Assembly: GCA_902364065.1 (NCBI GenBank)
Contig: CABJCJ010000036.1
Location: 1-21,633 of the forward strand
DNA length: 21,633 nt
Direction: 5' to 3'
DNA from: Veillonellaceae bacterium SB90
Lineage (GTDB): Bacteria; Bacillota; Negativicutes; Selenomonadales; Selenomonadaceae
Every line of letters begins with the position of its first letter. The stretch's first letter is position 1. Below are positions 1-6,102 of the stretch, piece after piece. The translations under genes and the position numbers were made by a program. The notes under the pieces were generated by a model, which saw only the letters and a program-made list of their open reading frames with translations, did not search any database and was not told the origin of the DNA.

Positions 1-69
1 ATGCGATTTTATTGTGCTTCAAAAAGCTGTAAACTGCTGTATAAAATATTATATAGCAAAGGTAAAAAT

Positions 70-714
70 TTAACACCCTGCGGTCTGTTCTTTTTTGCGA
101 AGTTCGTCTAGGTAGCTGTAAACCGTGACTTTCGTGATGCCCAGACGCTTGGCGACCTGCTCGATACTGCCCTTCACCTGAAAGATGCCTCGCTTTTCCA
201 TAAAGCGTATCTTCTCCATGCGTTCTTCCCGGGTCAGCAGTCTCACATCACAACCATCCAGGATATTATTCACGAGTGACATGACCATATCTTCGACCCG
301 GCTGACTTTTTTATCATCAGGCGCGACCGAAGGTACTGTCGGTTTGGGCATCAAAGATTGCAAAAATGCTATCTGCTGTTGGATTTTAGTCGTGTCCAGA
401 TTGATGCACATCGCGCCAATCAGACGATCTTCTTCATCGCGGATAAACAGCGAGGAGGAACGGATCAAGCGTCCGTGCTTATGGAAATAATCATTGACCG
501 CATAATCCTGTTCCGTTCCATCCGCCTGCATGACCTCCCGCACCAGATGTTCGATGCCTTGCCCAATACGGCGCCCGGTCACCTGACCATTGGCTACATA
601 AACCACCGAATGTTCCGGAACGGCAAGATCGTGCAGGACAACTTCACAATCCTCTCCAAACGTCGCCACCAGCATATCCGCTAGTGGAATATACCGTTTC
701 AGCAATGGATGCAT
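70..714 (-). CDS. YheO/DauR-type PAS-HTH transcriptional regulator
   Basis: Probable DNA-binding regulator of 214 residues. The first ~115 residues match the YheO-like PAS domain: EVVLHDL, then PEHSVVYVANG and GRRIGQG are the family's conserved phrases. The last ~60 residues form a helix-turn-helix (IEQVAKRLGITKVTVYSYLDEL). Known relatives include DauR, the repressor of D-arginine catabolism in Pseudomonas; the ligand here cannot be read from sequence. I chose the ATG at 714 because AAAGGTGAAGG lies just upstream. A frame extension to 807 runs back through the promoter (746-774) and would add an AT-rich, unconserved leader. The gene is monocistronic as far as seen. An inverted repeat in its promoter suggests autoregulation, which is an inference. 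Confidence 0.88.
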   Translation of the reverse strand: MHPLLKRYIPLADMLVATFGEDCEVVLHDLAVPEHSVVYVANGQVTGRRIGQGIEHLVREVMQADGTEQDYAVNDYFHKHGRLIRSSSLFIRDEEDRLIGAMCINLDTTKIQQQIAFLQSLMPKPTVPSVAPDDKKVSRVEDMVMSLVNNILDGCDVRLLTREERMEKIRFMEKRGIFQVKGSIEQVAKRLGITKVTVYSYLDELRKKEQTAGC

Positions 715-745
715 GGCCTTCACCTTTCCTTTCTGCTTTATTTTT

Positions 746-774
746 ATTATAGAATATTTTATTCTAATAATCAA
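746..774 (-). promoter_or_regulatory. Promoter of the YheO-type regulator gene, with inverted repeat
   Basis: Read on the minus strand: -35 TTGATT (769-774), 17-base spacer, -10 TATAAT (746-751). A perfect 7-base inverted repeat, TAGAATA-3-TATTCTA (750-766), fills the spacer and touches the -10, a natural operator position. Confidence 0.65.
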
Positions 775-870
775 TGTGTATAAAAAAATATATGCCCTCT
801 GTAACATGGCTAATAAAAACTATACATAAATGAGCACACTGTTTTCACCGGCATAATAGTGGGCATAAAT

Positions 871-915
871 ACAAAAATAGGACTAGTCGGAATCACTAAG
901 ATTCTTTCTAGTCCT
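871..915 (-). terminator. Intrinsic terminator of tRNA-Ala
   Basis: On the minus strand an 8-bp stem AGGACTAG/CTAGTCCT (908-915 with 879-886) encloses a second short stem GAATC/GATTC and is followed by ATTTTTGTATTT. It lies 10 bases past the tRNA 3' end. Confidence 0.8.
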
Positions 916-925
916 TTGTTTTCAA

Positions 926-1001
<76 letters not shown>

Positions 1002-1041
1002 GAATATATTTTGTTTGTCGTTTCGCTTAACGACAGGTATT

Positions 1042-1070
1042 ATTATACGGTACTATGCGGATATTGTCAA
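1042..1070 (-). promoter_or_regulatory. Consensus promoter of tRNA-Ala
   Basis: Minus strand TTGACA (1065-1070), 17-base spacer, TATAAT (1042-1047): a perfect consensus sigma-70/sigma-A promoter, as expected for a stable RNA gene. A hairpin TGTCGTT/AACGACA (1016-1035) lies in the 5' leader ahead of the mature tRNA and may be removed by RNase P or other nucleases. Confidence 0.85.
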
Positions 1071-1151
1071 CACACTTTTTAAAAATAAATCCATTTTTTC
1101 ACCCGCTTCTGCCATGCGGCATTTCCCCTGCTTTTACCCGAGGTAACGATG

Positions 1152-1160
1152 TGATATAAT
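1152..1160 (+). promoter_or_regulatory. Extended -10 promoter for the AI-2E transporter
   Basis: TGATATAAT (TG-n-TATAAT) lies about 80 bases before the start codon. No good -35 is visible, which suits an extended -10 promoter. It is the only plausible promoter I see for the single plus-strand gene. Confidence 0.5.
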
Positions 1161-1238
1161 TTTGATGGACTCATCGTGCGGCCCACACAGCGGCCGCCAT
1201 CCATCTGCTGATACCGTATTCGAAAAAGGAACTGTACT

Positions 1239-2303
1239 ATGCACCTAAAGACTTATCGAACTTCCATCCTGCTGGGCATCACCTTCACGATCCTTCTGTC
1301 AACGTTCTGGTTTCTGCCGCAGCTCGCCTTTATCATCTTCATCTCGATGCTCCTGCAGCTTCTCCTGACGCCGCTCGTCGACCGGCTCGAACATAAACTG
1401 AACCGCGGGCTTGCGGCAGCCATCGTGCTCATCGGCTTCGTACTAGTGGCCGCCGGGCTGCTCGTGCTGGTGTCGAGCACCTTCATCCCGACATTTACAC
1501 GCTTCGTCACCGATTTCCCACAGATTACCGAGAAGCTGCAAGAAGCACCATTCCTGCAGAATAATGCCTATCTGACGAATGAACTCGACCAGCTCTGGGA
1601 GGAGCTCAAGACGGCGAGTGTCGATGCTCTGAAGTCCTCGCTGACCATCCTGCTGTCGATCTTCAATAAATTCATCGACATGGTCATCATCTTCTTCGTG
1701 ACATTCTACCTGCTGAAGGACGGCGACGACATCAAGGCGTACTGCGCGAGCCTGTTCCCACGGCGCGATTACAGCCGCGTGCTCGCGCTCTTCAACCGCA
1801 TCCTGTCCTCGTTGCGCATCTACATCTGCAGTCAGCTCGTCATCTGCTCCATCACGGCCACGATTGTCCTGATTTATTACACCGCGCGCGACCTGCCGTA
1901 TGCATCGGTCTTCGCCATGGTGTCGGGCATCAGCGAATTCGTTCCGGTGCTCGGCCCGACTGTCGCTTCGGCCTTCGGTGTCCTGCTGACGGCCACGGTC
2001 GATCCCTGGATTGCCGTGCAGACGGCCGGCTTCTACCTGATTCTGACGCAGCTCAACCACAACATCGTCTATCCGACGCTCATCGGCAAATCGCTCGACC
2101 TGCATCCTGTGGCCATCATCCTCGGCATCGTGCTCGGCGGTGAGTTGCTCGGCCCGGCCGGCATGTTCCTCGCCGTACCATTCATCGTCATCTGCAAACT
2201 CGTCATTGAGGATATCTACAAGGACCGTCAGGAAACCCAGAAACGCCTCAAGACGTCGCGCTGGCTCAGCAAGACGCACGGCGACGACAACACCAAAAAC
2301 TGA
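1239..2303 (+). CDS. AI-2E family transporter (TqsA/PerM type membrane protein)
   Basis: A 354-residue polytopic inner-membrane protein of the AI-2E transporter family (known members include TqsA, PerM and bacillary YtvI-like proteins). Paired hydrophobic segments lie at about residues 8-80. A soluble, amphipathic linker (about 85-140) follows, then further membrane spans to about residue 325. The family pattern in the second half is visible: SGISEFVPVLGPTVA, then NHNIVYPTLIGKSLDLHP and GGELLGPAGMFLAVP. Length is typical. The ATG at 1239 follows AAAAAGGA. The basic C-terminal tail is cytoplasmic by the positive-inside rule. Substrate is unknown: members have been linked to autoinducer-2, sodium/proton exchange or other exports. 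It is the only gene on the plus strand and is convergent with its right neighbour. Confidence 0.9.
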   Translation: MHLKTYRTSILLGITFTILLSTFWFLPQLAFIIFISMLLQLLLTPLVDRLEHKLNRGLAAAIVLIGFVLVAAGLLVLVSSTFIPTFTRFVTDFPQITEKLQEAPFLQNNAYLTNELDQLWEELKTASVDALKSSLTILLSIFNKFIDMVIIFFVTFYLLKDGDDIKAYCASLFPRRDYSRVLALFNRILSSLRIYICSQLVICSITATIVLIYYTARDLPYASVFAMVSGISEFVPVLGPTVASAFGVLLTATVDPWIAVQTAGFYLILTQLNHNIVYPTLIGKSLDLHPVAIILGIVLGGELLGPAGMFLAVPFIVICKLVIEDIYKDRQETQKRLKTSRWLSKTHGDDNTKN

Positions 2304-2322
2304 ACCGGAACCGTCTCACACG

Positions 2323-2354
2323 AAAAAAGGACTGCCATGCCGCAGTCCTTTTTA
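2323..2354. terminator. Bidirectional terminator between convergent genes
   Basis: AAAAAGGACTGC (2324-2335), a 6-base loop, then GCAGTCCTTTTT (2342-2353). The A and T runs on both flanks let it serve the transporter on the plus strand and the DUF2292 gene on the minus strand. Confidence 0.9.
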
Positions 2355-2377
2355 TTATTCTGGAAAACCAGCCGGCC

Positions 2378-2728
2378 TCAGATGCCTTCGCCGTCGAGGC
2401 CCGTGAAGCGCTGCTTCTCCGTGCGTTCGATCTGCAGCAGCCGCCCGTGACGGATGACGAGCACGAGTTTGCCGTACTGCAGCAGGCCGAATTCCTTGCG
2501 GATACGCGCGGCAATCTCCTGCAGGGCCGCCGGCGAATACGGACACGTCCCTGAGCCAGTATCCTGCCAGCAATCCAGGCGCCGTTTCTCATTCCACTCC
2601 ACCTGCATGAGCACGCCATCCTGAGCCACGAGGATGATTTCCCCGTAACAGATGTTCCTGAGTCCATGAAGGATGTATTCCATAGCAAGCGCTGGGATTT
2701 CCCCTGGCTGCAGTTTACGGCCTGCCAT
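2378..2728 (-). CDS. Small protein with two tandem DUF2292 (YezD-like) units
   Basis: A 116-residue protein with no signal peptide or membrane span. DUF2292 proteins (for example Bacillus YezD) are usually single units of about 55-60 residues with the pattern IRYG-V-I-V-DG-V-QIE-TEK-RF. Here the pattern appears twice. Residues ~14-50 contain LRNICYGEIILVAQDG, then MQVEWNEKRR. Residues ~68-108 contain FGLLQYGKLVLVIRHG, then LQIERTEKQRF. The units are joined by a spacer with CWQDTGSGTCPYSP, holding two cysteines. The start ATG follows AGAAGAGG. It has its own good promoter (2799-2827). Function is unknown; in other bacteria single DUF2292 genes often sit near sulfur-assimilation genes, which is not the case here. 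Internal duplication is the odd feature. Confidence 0.8.
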   Translation of the reverse strand: MAGRKLQPGEIPALAMEYILHGLRNICYGEIILVAQDGVLMQVEWNEKRRLDCWQDTGSGTCPYSPAALQEIAARIRKEFGLLQYGKLVLVIRHGRLLQIERTEKQRFTGLDGEGI

Positions 2729-2768
2729 TCTGATCGCCTCTTCTTTCTATCGGTGATTAAAAGCATAC

Positions 2769-2784
2769 TAAACAAATATGTTTA
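2769..2784. repeat. Inverted repeat in the DUF2292 gene leader
   Basis: TAAACA-AATA-TGTTTA, a perfect 6-bp inverted repeat between the -10 box (2799-2804) and the ribosome binding site of the 2378-2728 gene. Its place just downstream of the expected transcription start suits a repressor operator. Confidence 0.45.
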
Positions 2785-2798
2785 ACTATAATATATTT

Positions 2799-2827
2799 AT
2801 GATACTATAGGAAAATCCGTTTGTCAA
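2799..2827 (-). promoter_or_regulatory. Promoter of the tandem DUF2292 gene
   Basis: Minus strand TTGACA (2822-2827), 17-base spacer, TATCAT (2799-2804). The -35 is perfect and the spacing ideal. Confidence 0.75.
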
Positions 2828-2881
2828 GAACTGCCCTTTACAAAAAACCGCTAGAAACATATACACATAGCGACTGCGAAC

Positions 2882-2901
2882 CCTTTTTGTGCACAAAAAG
2901 G
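2882..2901. repeat. 20-bp perfect palindrome at the terminator edge
   Basis: CCTTTTTGTGCACAAAAAGG reads the same on both strands. It overlaps the T-run and the first stem bases of the universal stress protein terminator. Confidence 0.6.
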
Positions 2902-2937
2902 CTGCCGCACGAAATACGAATGCTTCGTGCGGCAGCC
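2889..2937 (-). terminator. Intrinsic terminator of the universal stress protein gene
   Basis: On the minus strand a 14-bp stem, GGCTGCCGCACGAA paired with TTCGTGCGGCAGCC (2924-2937 with 2900-2913), is followed by TTTTTGTG. Confidence 0.85.
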
Positions 2938-2972
2938 CTATGCCTCATACATGGATACCGGCTGTCACAAAC

Positions 2973-3353
2973 TCATTTGATGACCATGACCGGGATTGGC
3001 GATTCTTCGACGACCTTCTGACTGACGCTGCCGATCAGCGCGCCTTTGAACAGCCCCAGGCCGCGGCTGCCCATGATGATGAGATCGCTGTGCTCCTCAC
3101 CTGCCACGCGCAGGATGGCCTTCGGGATATTGCCCGTCTCGACATGCTTCGAGGCCTTGATGTCATCCGGCAGTTTCTCCCAGATGCGGTCGAAGACGAT
3201 ATGACTCGGGATGTCCTTATTGATGTTGCTGGCTACATAGACAAAGTCGAGATCTGCCTTGCACTTCTCCGCAAAGAAGATTGCCTCATCTACTGCTTTG
3301 CAGCCATTGACCGAACCATCAACCGGTACAAGGATTTTCTGTATCTTCCCCAT
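2973..3353 (-). CDS. Universal stress protein, UspA family
   Basis: A single-domain cytoplasmic protein of 126 residues, the usual length. It opens with the family's beta-1 phrase ILVPVDGS (7-14). Near the end it carries the ATP-binding signature G-2x-G-9x-G-S at residues 95-109 (GSRGLG..., GALIGSVS). This places it with the nucleotide-binding (MJ0577-like) branch rather than with non-binding UspA. The final IPVMVIK is the normal last strand. The start ATG follows GGAGG with a suitable gap. It is monocistronic, with its own strong terminator. The family supports survival under stress and starvation; the specific trigger cannot be seen here. Confidence 0.93.
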   Translation of the reverse strand: MGKIQKILVPVDGSVNGCKAVDEAIFFAEKCKADLDFVYVASNINKDIPSHIVFDRIWEKLPDDIKASKHVETGNIPKAILRVAGEEHSDLIIMGSRGLGLFKGALIGSVSQKVVEESPIPVMVIK

Positions 3354-3471
3354 AATAAAACCTCCAATCTAGGTTTGATTTCATTTTACAAGGAATATTT
3401 CGAGCCAGAGCGGTCAAAATCCTTCTTCCCGCCGATGTTTTTTGCAGAATTTCCTGAAAAGCTCCGCTTGC

Positions 3472-4779
3472 TCAGTCCTGGCACGGGCAGTCCGGCTTGT
3501 CAAAGTACTTGTTGATGATCTCCACGGCACAGTAATCGCCGCACATCGAGCAGGCACCTTCATCAGCGGGGTTGCGCGCACCACGTTTCTTCTTGGCAAG
3601 GTCCGGGTCGATGGCGAGTTCCATCTGACGATTCCAGTCGAGTACCTTGCGGGCTTTCGCCATCTCGCGGTCCCATTCGCGCGCACCCGGTACGCCGCGC
3701 ACGAGGTCGGCGGCATGGGCAGCGATGCGGCTCGTAATGACGCCCGTGTGGACATCCTCGATCGTCGGCAGGGCCAGATGCTCCGCCGGCGTCACGTAAC
3801 AGAGGAAGTCCGCTCCCGAGACGGCCGCAAGCGTGCCGCCGATGGCCGCGGTGATGTGGTCGTAGCCCGGCGCAATATCCGTGACGAGGGGGCCGAGGAC
3901 ATAGAACGGCGCATGGCGGCAGAGGCGTTTCTCCAGCTTCATGTTCGCCTCAATCTGGTCGTAGGGAACATGGCCCGGCCCTTCGACCATGACCTGGACA
4001 CCGCGTTTCCAGGCGCGGTCGACAAGCTCGCCAAGCGTGATGAGCTCCGTGAGCTGGCCGCGGTCCGTAGCATCAGCCGTGCAGCCCGGACGCATGCCGT
4101 CGCCGAGGCTGATCGTCACATCGTATTTCTCGCAGATGTCGAGGATATCGTCGTAATGCTCGTAGAGCGGGTTCTCCATCTCGTTGTGGAGCATCCAGCC
4201 GGCGATGAAGGAACCGCCGCGGCTCACGATGTCCATGATGCGGCCCTGGCGGCGCATGCGCTCGATGGCGCTGCGCGTGACGCCGCAGTGGAGCGTCATG
4301 AAGTCCGCGCCGTCCTTGGCCTGCTGCTCGATCGTCTCGAGGATGTCGTCATCCGTCATCTCGACAACGGCGCCGTGTTCGCGGATGGAGCGCACCGTTG
4401 CCTGATAGAGCGGCACGGTGCCGACCATGATGGGTGAATGCTCGATGATGCGCTGACGCGAAAGGTCGATGTTGTTGCCCGTCGAGAGGTCCATGACGGC
4501 ATCGGCGCCGCAGCGCACGGCTTCGTCAAGCTTCTCGAGTTCCGGCTCGATGTCCGGGAAGGTGCTCGACGTGCCGATATTGGCGTTGACCTTGACGCGC
4601 AGGCCCTCGCCGACGCCGCGCGGGCGCAGGTTCTTGTGGTTGATGTTGGCGCAGATGGCAATCGTGCCGTTGGCCACGCGTTCGCGGATGGTTTCCACCG
4701 GAATCTTCTCTTCCTCGGCCACGATCTTCATGGCATCGGTGATGCGGCCTTCACGGGCCTGCTGCATTTGTGTCGACAT
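3472..4779 (-). CDS. thiC: Phosphomethylpyrimidine synthase ThiC
   Basis: A 435-residue radical-SAM enzyme that rearranges 5-aminoimidazole ribotide into hydroxymethylpyrimidine phosphate for thiamine synthesis. Family phrases include [33 protein letters not shown] (here [12 protein letters not shown]), [12 protein letters not shown] and [14 protein letters not shown]. The C-terminal [4Fe-4S] cysteines are C410, C413 and C417 in CSMCGDYC. That is C-x2-C-x3-C, one residue shorter than the C-x2-C-x4-C of the long enterobacterial form; I believe this is normal in the ~430-residue clostridial-type branch. Two more cysteines end the protein (CPC). The start follows AGGAGG with a 7-base gap. No other thi genes are nearby. 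Expression is governed by the upstream TPP riboswitch. Confidence 0.97.
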   Translation of the reverse strand: MSTQMQQAREGRITDAMKIVAEEEKIPVETIRERVANGTIAICANINHKNLRPRGVGEGLRVKVNANIGTSSTFPDIEPELEKLDEAVRCGADAVMDLSTGNNIDLSRQRIIEHSPIMVGTVPLYQATVRSIREHGAVVEMTDDDILETIEQQAKDGADFMTLHCGVTRSAIERMRRQGRIMDIVSRGGSFIAGWMLHNEMENPLYEHYDDILDICEKYDVTISLGDGMRPGCTADATDRGQLTELITLGELVDRAWKRGVQVMVEGPGHVPYDQIEANMKLEKRLCRHAPFYVLGPLVTDIAPGYDHITAAIGGTLAAVSGADFLCYVTPAEHLALPTIEDVHTGVITSRIAAHAADLVRGVPGAREWDREMAKARKVLDWNRQMELAIDPDLAKKKRGARNPADEGACSMCGDYCAVEIINKYFDKPDCPCQD

Positions 4780-4786
4780 GGCTATT

Positions 4787-4826
4787 CCTCCTAAAAATAA
4801 AAGCCGCCCGGCGTACCGGACGGCAA
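4787..4826 (-). terminator. Riboswitch expression platform: terminator ahead of thiC
   Basis: On the minus strand GCCGTCCGG, a TACG loop and CCGGGCGGC (4824-4803, one G-U pair) are followed by TTTTATTTTT, and then directly by the thiC AGGAGG (4787-4792). It sits just past the TPP aptamer, so ligand-bound RNA should terminate here. Transcriptional control is the likely mode. Confidence 0.85.
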
Positions 4827-4837
4827 AATTTGCTTTG

Positions 4838-4917
4838 TCACTTCCCTACGCAGGTATTACCCCAACAGGTTCCAAGGGTCGGAAAATCCTCTCAGCCGCA
4901 AGCGGCTCCCCTAGTGA
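4838..4917 (-). ncRNA. TPP riboswitch (THI element)
   Basis: The minus strand carries the THI-box consensus in order: GGGGAGCC, GGCTGAGAGGA, ACCCTTGGAACCTG, GGGTAATACCTGCGTAGGGA. A P1 helix TCACT/AGTGA closes it. The P3 arm is short. It senses thiamine pyrophosphate and should repress thiC when the vitamin is plentiful. Confidence 0.96.
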
Positions 4918-4945
4918 AATCGTCATATTGTGTTTGTTCTTGTTT

Positions 4946-4974
4946 ATTGTAGCAAAAGGATGAAAAAATAGCAA
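4946..4974 (-). promoter_or_regulatory. Promoter of the thiC riboswitch transcript
   Basis: Minus strand TTGCTA (4969-4974), 17-base spacer, TACAAT (4946-4951). It lies about 30 bases before the TPP aptamer. Confidence 0.65.
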
Positions 4975-4985
4975 GCACTTCCTGC
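4963..4985 (-). terminator. Weak terminator-like hairpin after the pilin gene
   Basis: GCAGG-AAGTG-CTTGC (one G-T pair) followed by TATTTTTT on the minus strand. The stem is short and overlaps the thiC -35 box, so read-through is likely. Confidence 0.3.
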
Positions 4986-5001
4986 CTCGTCCTTAAGTCA
5001 A

Positions 5002-5652
5002 TTATTTATTGGTCGTCCATGAAATATTATATTCCGTACCATCTTTTCCATAAGTTTGGTTCATATATGTTGTATTTTTATAGTTGCTATTGCCAACACC
5101 ACTGGAAGATTGCTCCTGACCCGTATAATAATGTGAAATATACGAGCCATTCCCCAACGATTCGATACGAACACCAATCCAGCCGCCTTCCTGACCGACA
5201 TTCATTTCATATTCTTTAAGCGAAGTCGCATTCCAAATTCCTGTAAATCTAGTGTAATCTTTACCATCGATTTTTACACCAGGTTTTCCACTCGAACCAC
5301 CATTTGTTGCATATTTGTGTCCATAGTCTGAATTGACTTCTTGTTGAACATCAATCTCTACCCAGTTCCCCGCAGCAATTTCAATTCTTCCATTCTTGAT
5401 AGCTTGACGCAGTGCATCGTCCAACGTTTTCTGCAAGCGTTTCTGCTTGGCTTCATTCGAACCATCGATGGCATTGCTGATGGTCGTAGACACATTAAAA
5501 AATGCTTCTCCAATGGCATCCGCCAGGCCGCCGTTGGCAAAGATTGCCGCGGCCACGCCGACCACGAAGGCCAGTATCAGCGCATACTCGACAATGCCCT
5601 GAGCCGCCTGGTCCCGGAGCTTCCTGCCAGGTCCCTTGAAAATCCTGCTCAT
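5002..5652 (-). CDS. Flp-like type IVb pilin with extended C-terminal domain
   Basis: A 216-residue secreted or surface protein. Residues 1-20 are basic (RIFKGPGRKLRDQ), then comes AAQGIVEYALILAFVVGVAAAIF, a Flp/Tad pilin-type helix with the Glu-Tyr pair. Prepilin cleavage would fall before Q or I; alanine rather than glycine would be at -1 if Glu is at +5. Flp pilins are usually 50-80 residues, so the polar, Gly/Ser/Asn/Tyr-rich domain from ~75 to 216 is an addition. Positions 5002-5500 are strikingly AT-rich, while 5530-5652 has the local high GC. No tad assembly genes lie in the window. The start ATG follows AGAGGTAG. Alternative: a TadE-like pseudopilin. The pilin-type N-terminus is clear; the function of the remainder is unknown. 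Confidence 0.72.
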   Translation of the reverse strand: MSRIFKGPGRKLRDQAAQGIVEYALILAFVVGVAAAIFANGGLADAIGEAFFNVSTTISNAIDGSNEAKQKRLQKTLDDALRQAIKNGRIEIAAGNWVEIDVQQEVNSDYGHKYATNGGSSGKPGVKIDGKDYTRFTGIWNATSLKEYEMNVGQEGGWIGVRIESLGNGSYISHYYTGQEQSSSGVGNSNYKNTTYMNQTYGKDGTEYNISWTTNK

Positions 5653-5723
5653 ATCTTCTACCTCTATCGTCTTGCCCCTCTCATCTATCGAGCAAATGTT
5701 TTCGCTTTCATAACTCTCTATTC

Positions 5724-5744
5724 ATTATACGGTATCCGGACACC
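5724..5744 (-). promoter_or_regulatory. Putative promoter of the pilin gene with imperfect palindrome
   Basis: Minus strand TATAAT at 5724-5729, with a weak -35. Immediately upstream, in the spacer, is GGTGTCCGGATACC (5731-5744), an imperfect 14-base palindrome centred on TCCGGA. It may be an operator. Confidence 0.4.
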
Positions 5745-5771
5745 TTTTGCACTGAAAATTTGGAGCAGCAG

Positions 5772-5796
5772 AAAAACCGGCTGACGAGCAGCCGGT
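5772..5796 (-). terminator. Terminator of the trxB-like/glutaredoxin unit
   Basis: Minus strand ACCGGCTG-CTCGT-CAGCCGGT followed by TTTTCTG; stem at 5789-5796 with 5776-5783. Confidence 0.85.
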
Positions 5797-5815
5797 GACA
5801 GGAAGGGATATGGTA

Positions 5816-6046
5816 TCAGAGTCCGAGCAGAGCGTCGAGCTTGGCTTTATCGAAGCTCACGACGAAATCCTTGCCGTTGACGGTTGTGACTGGCACGATG
5901 AGGTCGCCGGAGATCTTGTAGCATTCATCGCGGTCCTTATCGCTGAGCTCGATGTTGTGCTCCTCAAACTCCACATGACGGGATTTGAGATATTTCTTGA
6001 CCTTATCGCACCAGGGGCAGGTCGTGATCGAATAAACTTTTACCAT
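5816..6046 (-). CDS. Glutaredoxin-like CPWC redox protein
   Basis: A compact 76-residue thioredoxin-fold protein of the glutaredoxin/NrdH-like group. The redox site is C10-P-W-C13 right after the first strand (MVKVYSITTCPWC). IVPVTTVNG (~48-56) supplies the cis-proline strand. The start at 6046 is chosen because AAGGAG lies 9 bases before it and the fold begins there. A frame extension to 6106 would overlap the end of the upstream flavoprotein gene. It lies 56 bases downstream of the TrxB-like gene and shares its terminator, so the two are probably co-transcribed and the flavoprotein may reduce this protein. It may in turn serve a peroxiredoxin or ribonucleotide reductase, neither of which is in the window. 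Confidence 0.9.
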   Translation of the reverse strand: MVKVYSITTCPWCDKVKKYLKSRHVEFEEHNIELSDKDRDECYKISGDLIVPVTTVNGKDFVVSFDKAKLDALLGL

Positions 6047-6102
6047 AAGAGAACACTCCTTATCTGAAATCAAATATTTTACATGGAAGGACGGGAAACG
6101 GC

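Noticed and set aside
715..807. N-terminal extension of the YheO-type regulator
   Set aside because: AT-rich, includes the promoter, and the conserved protein starts at 714 after a clear ribosome site.
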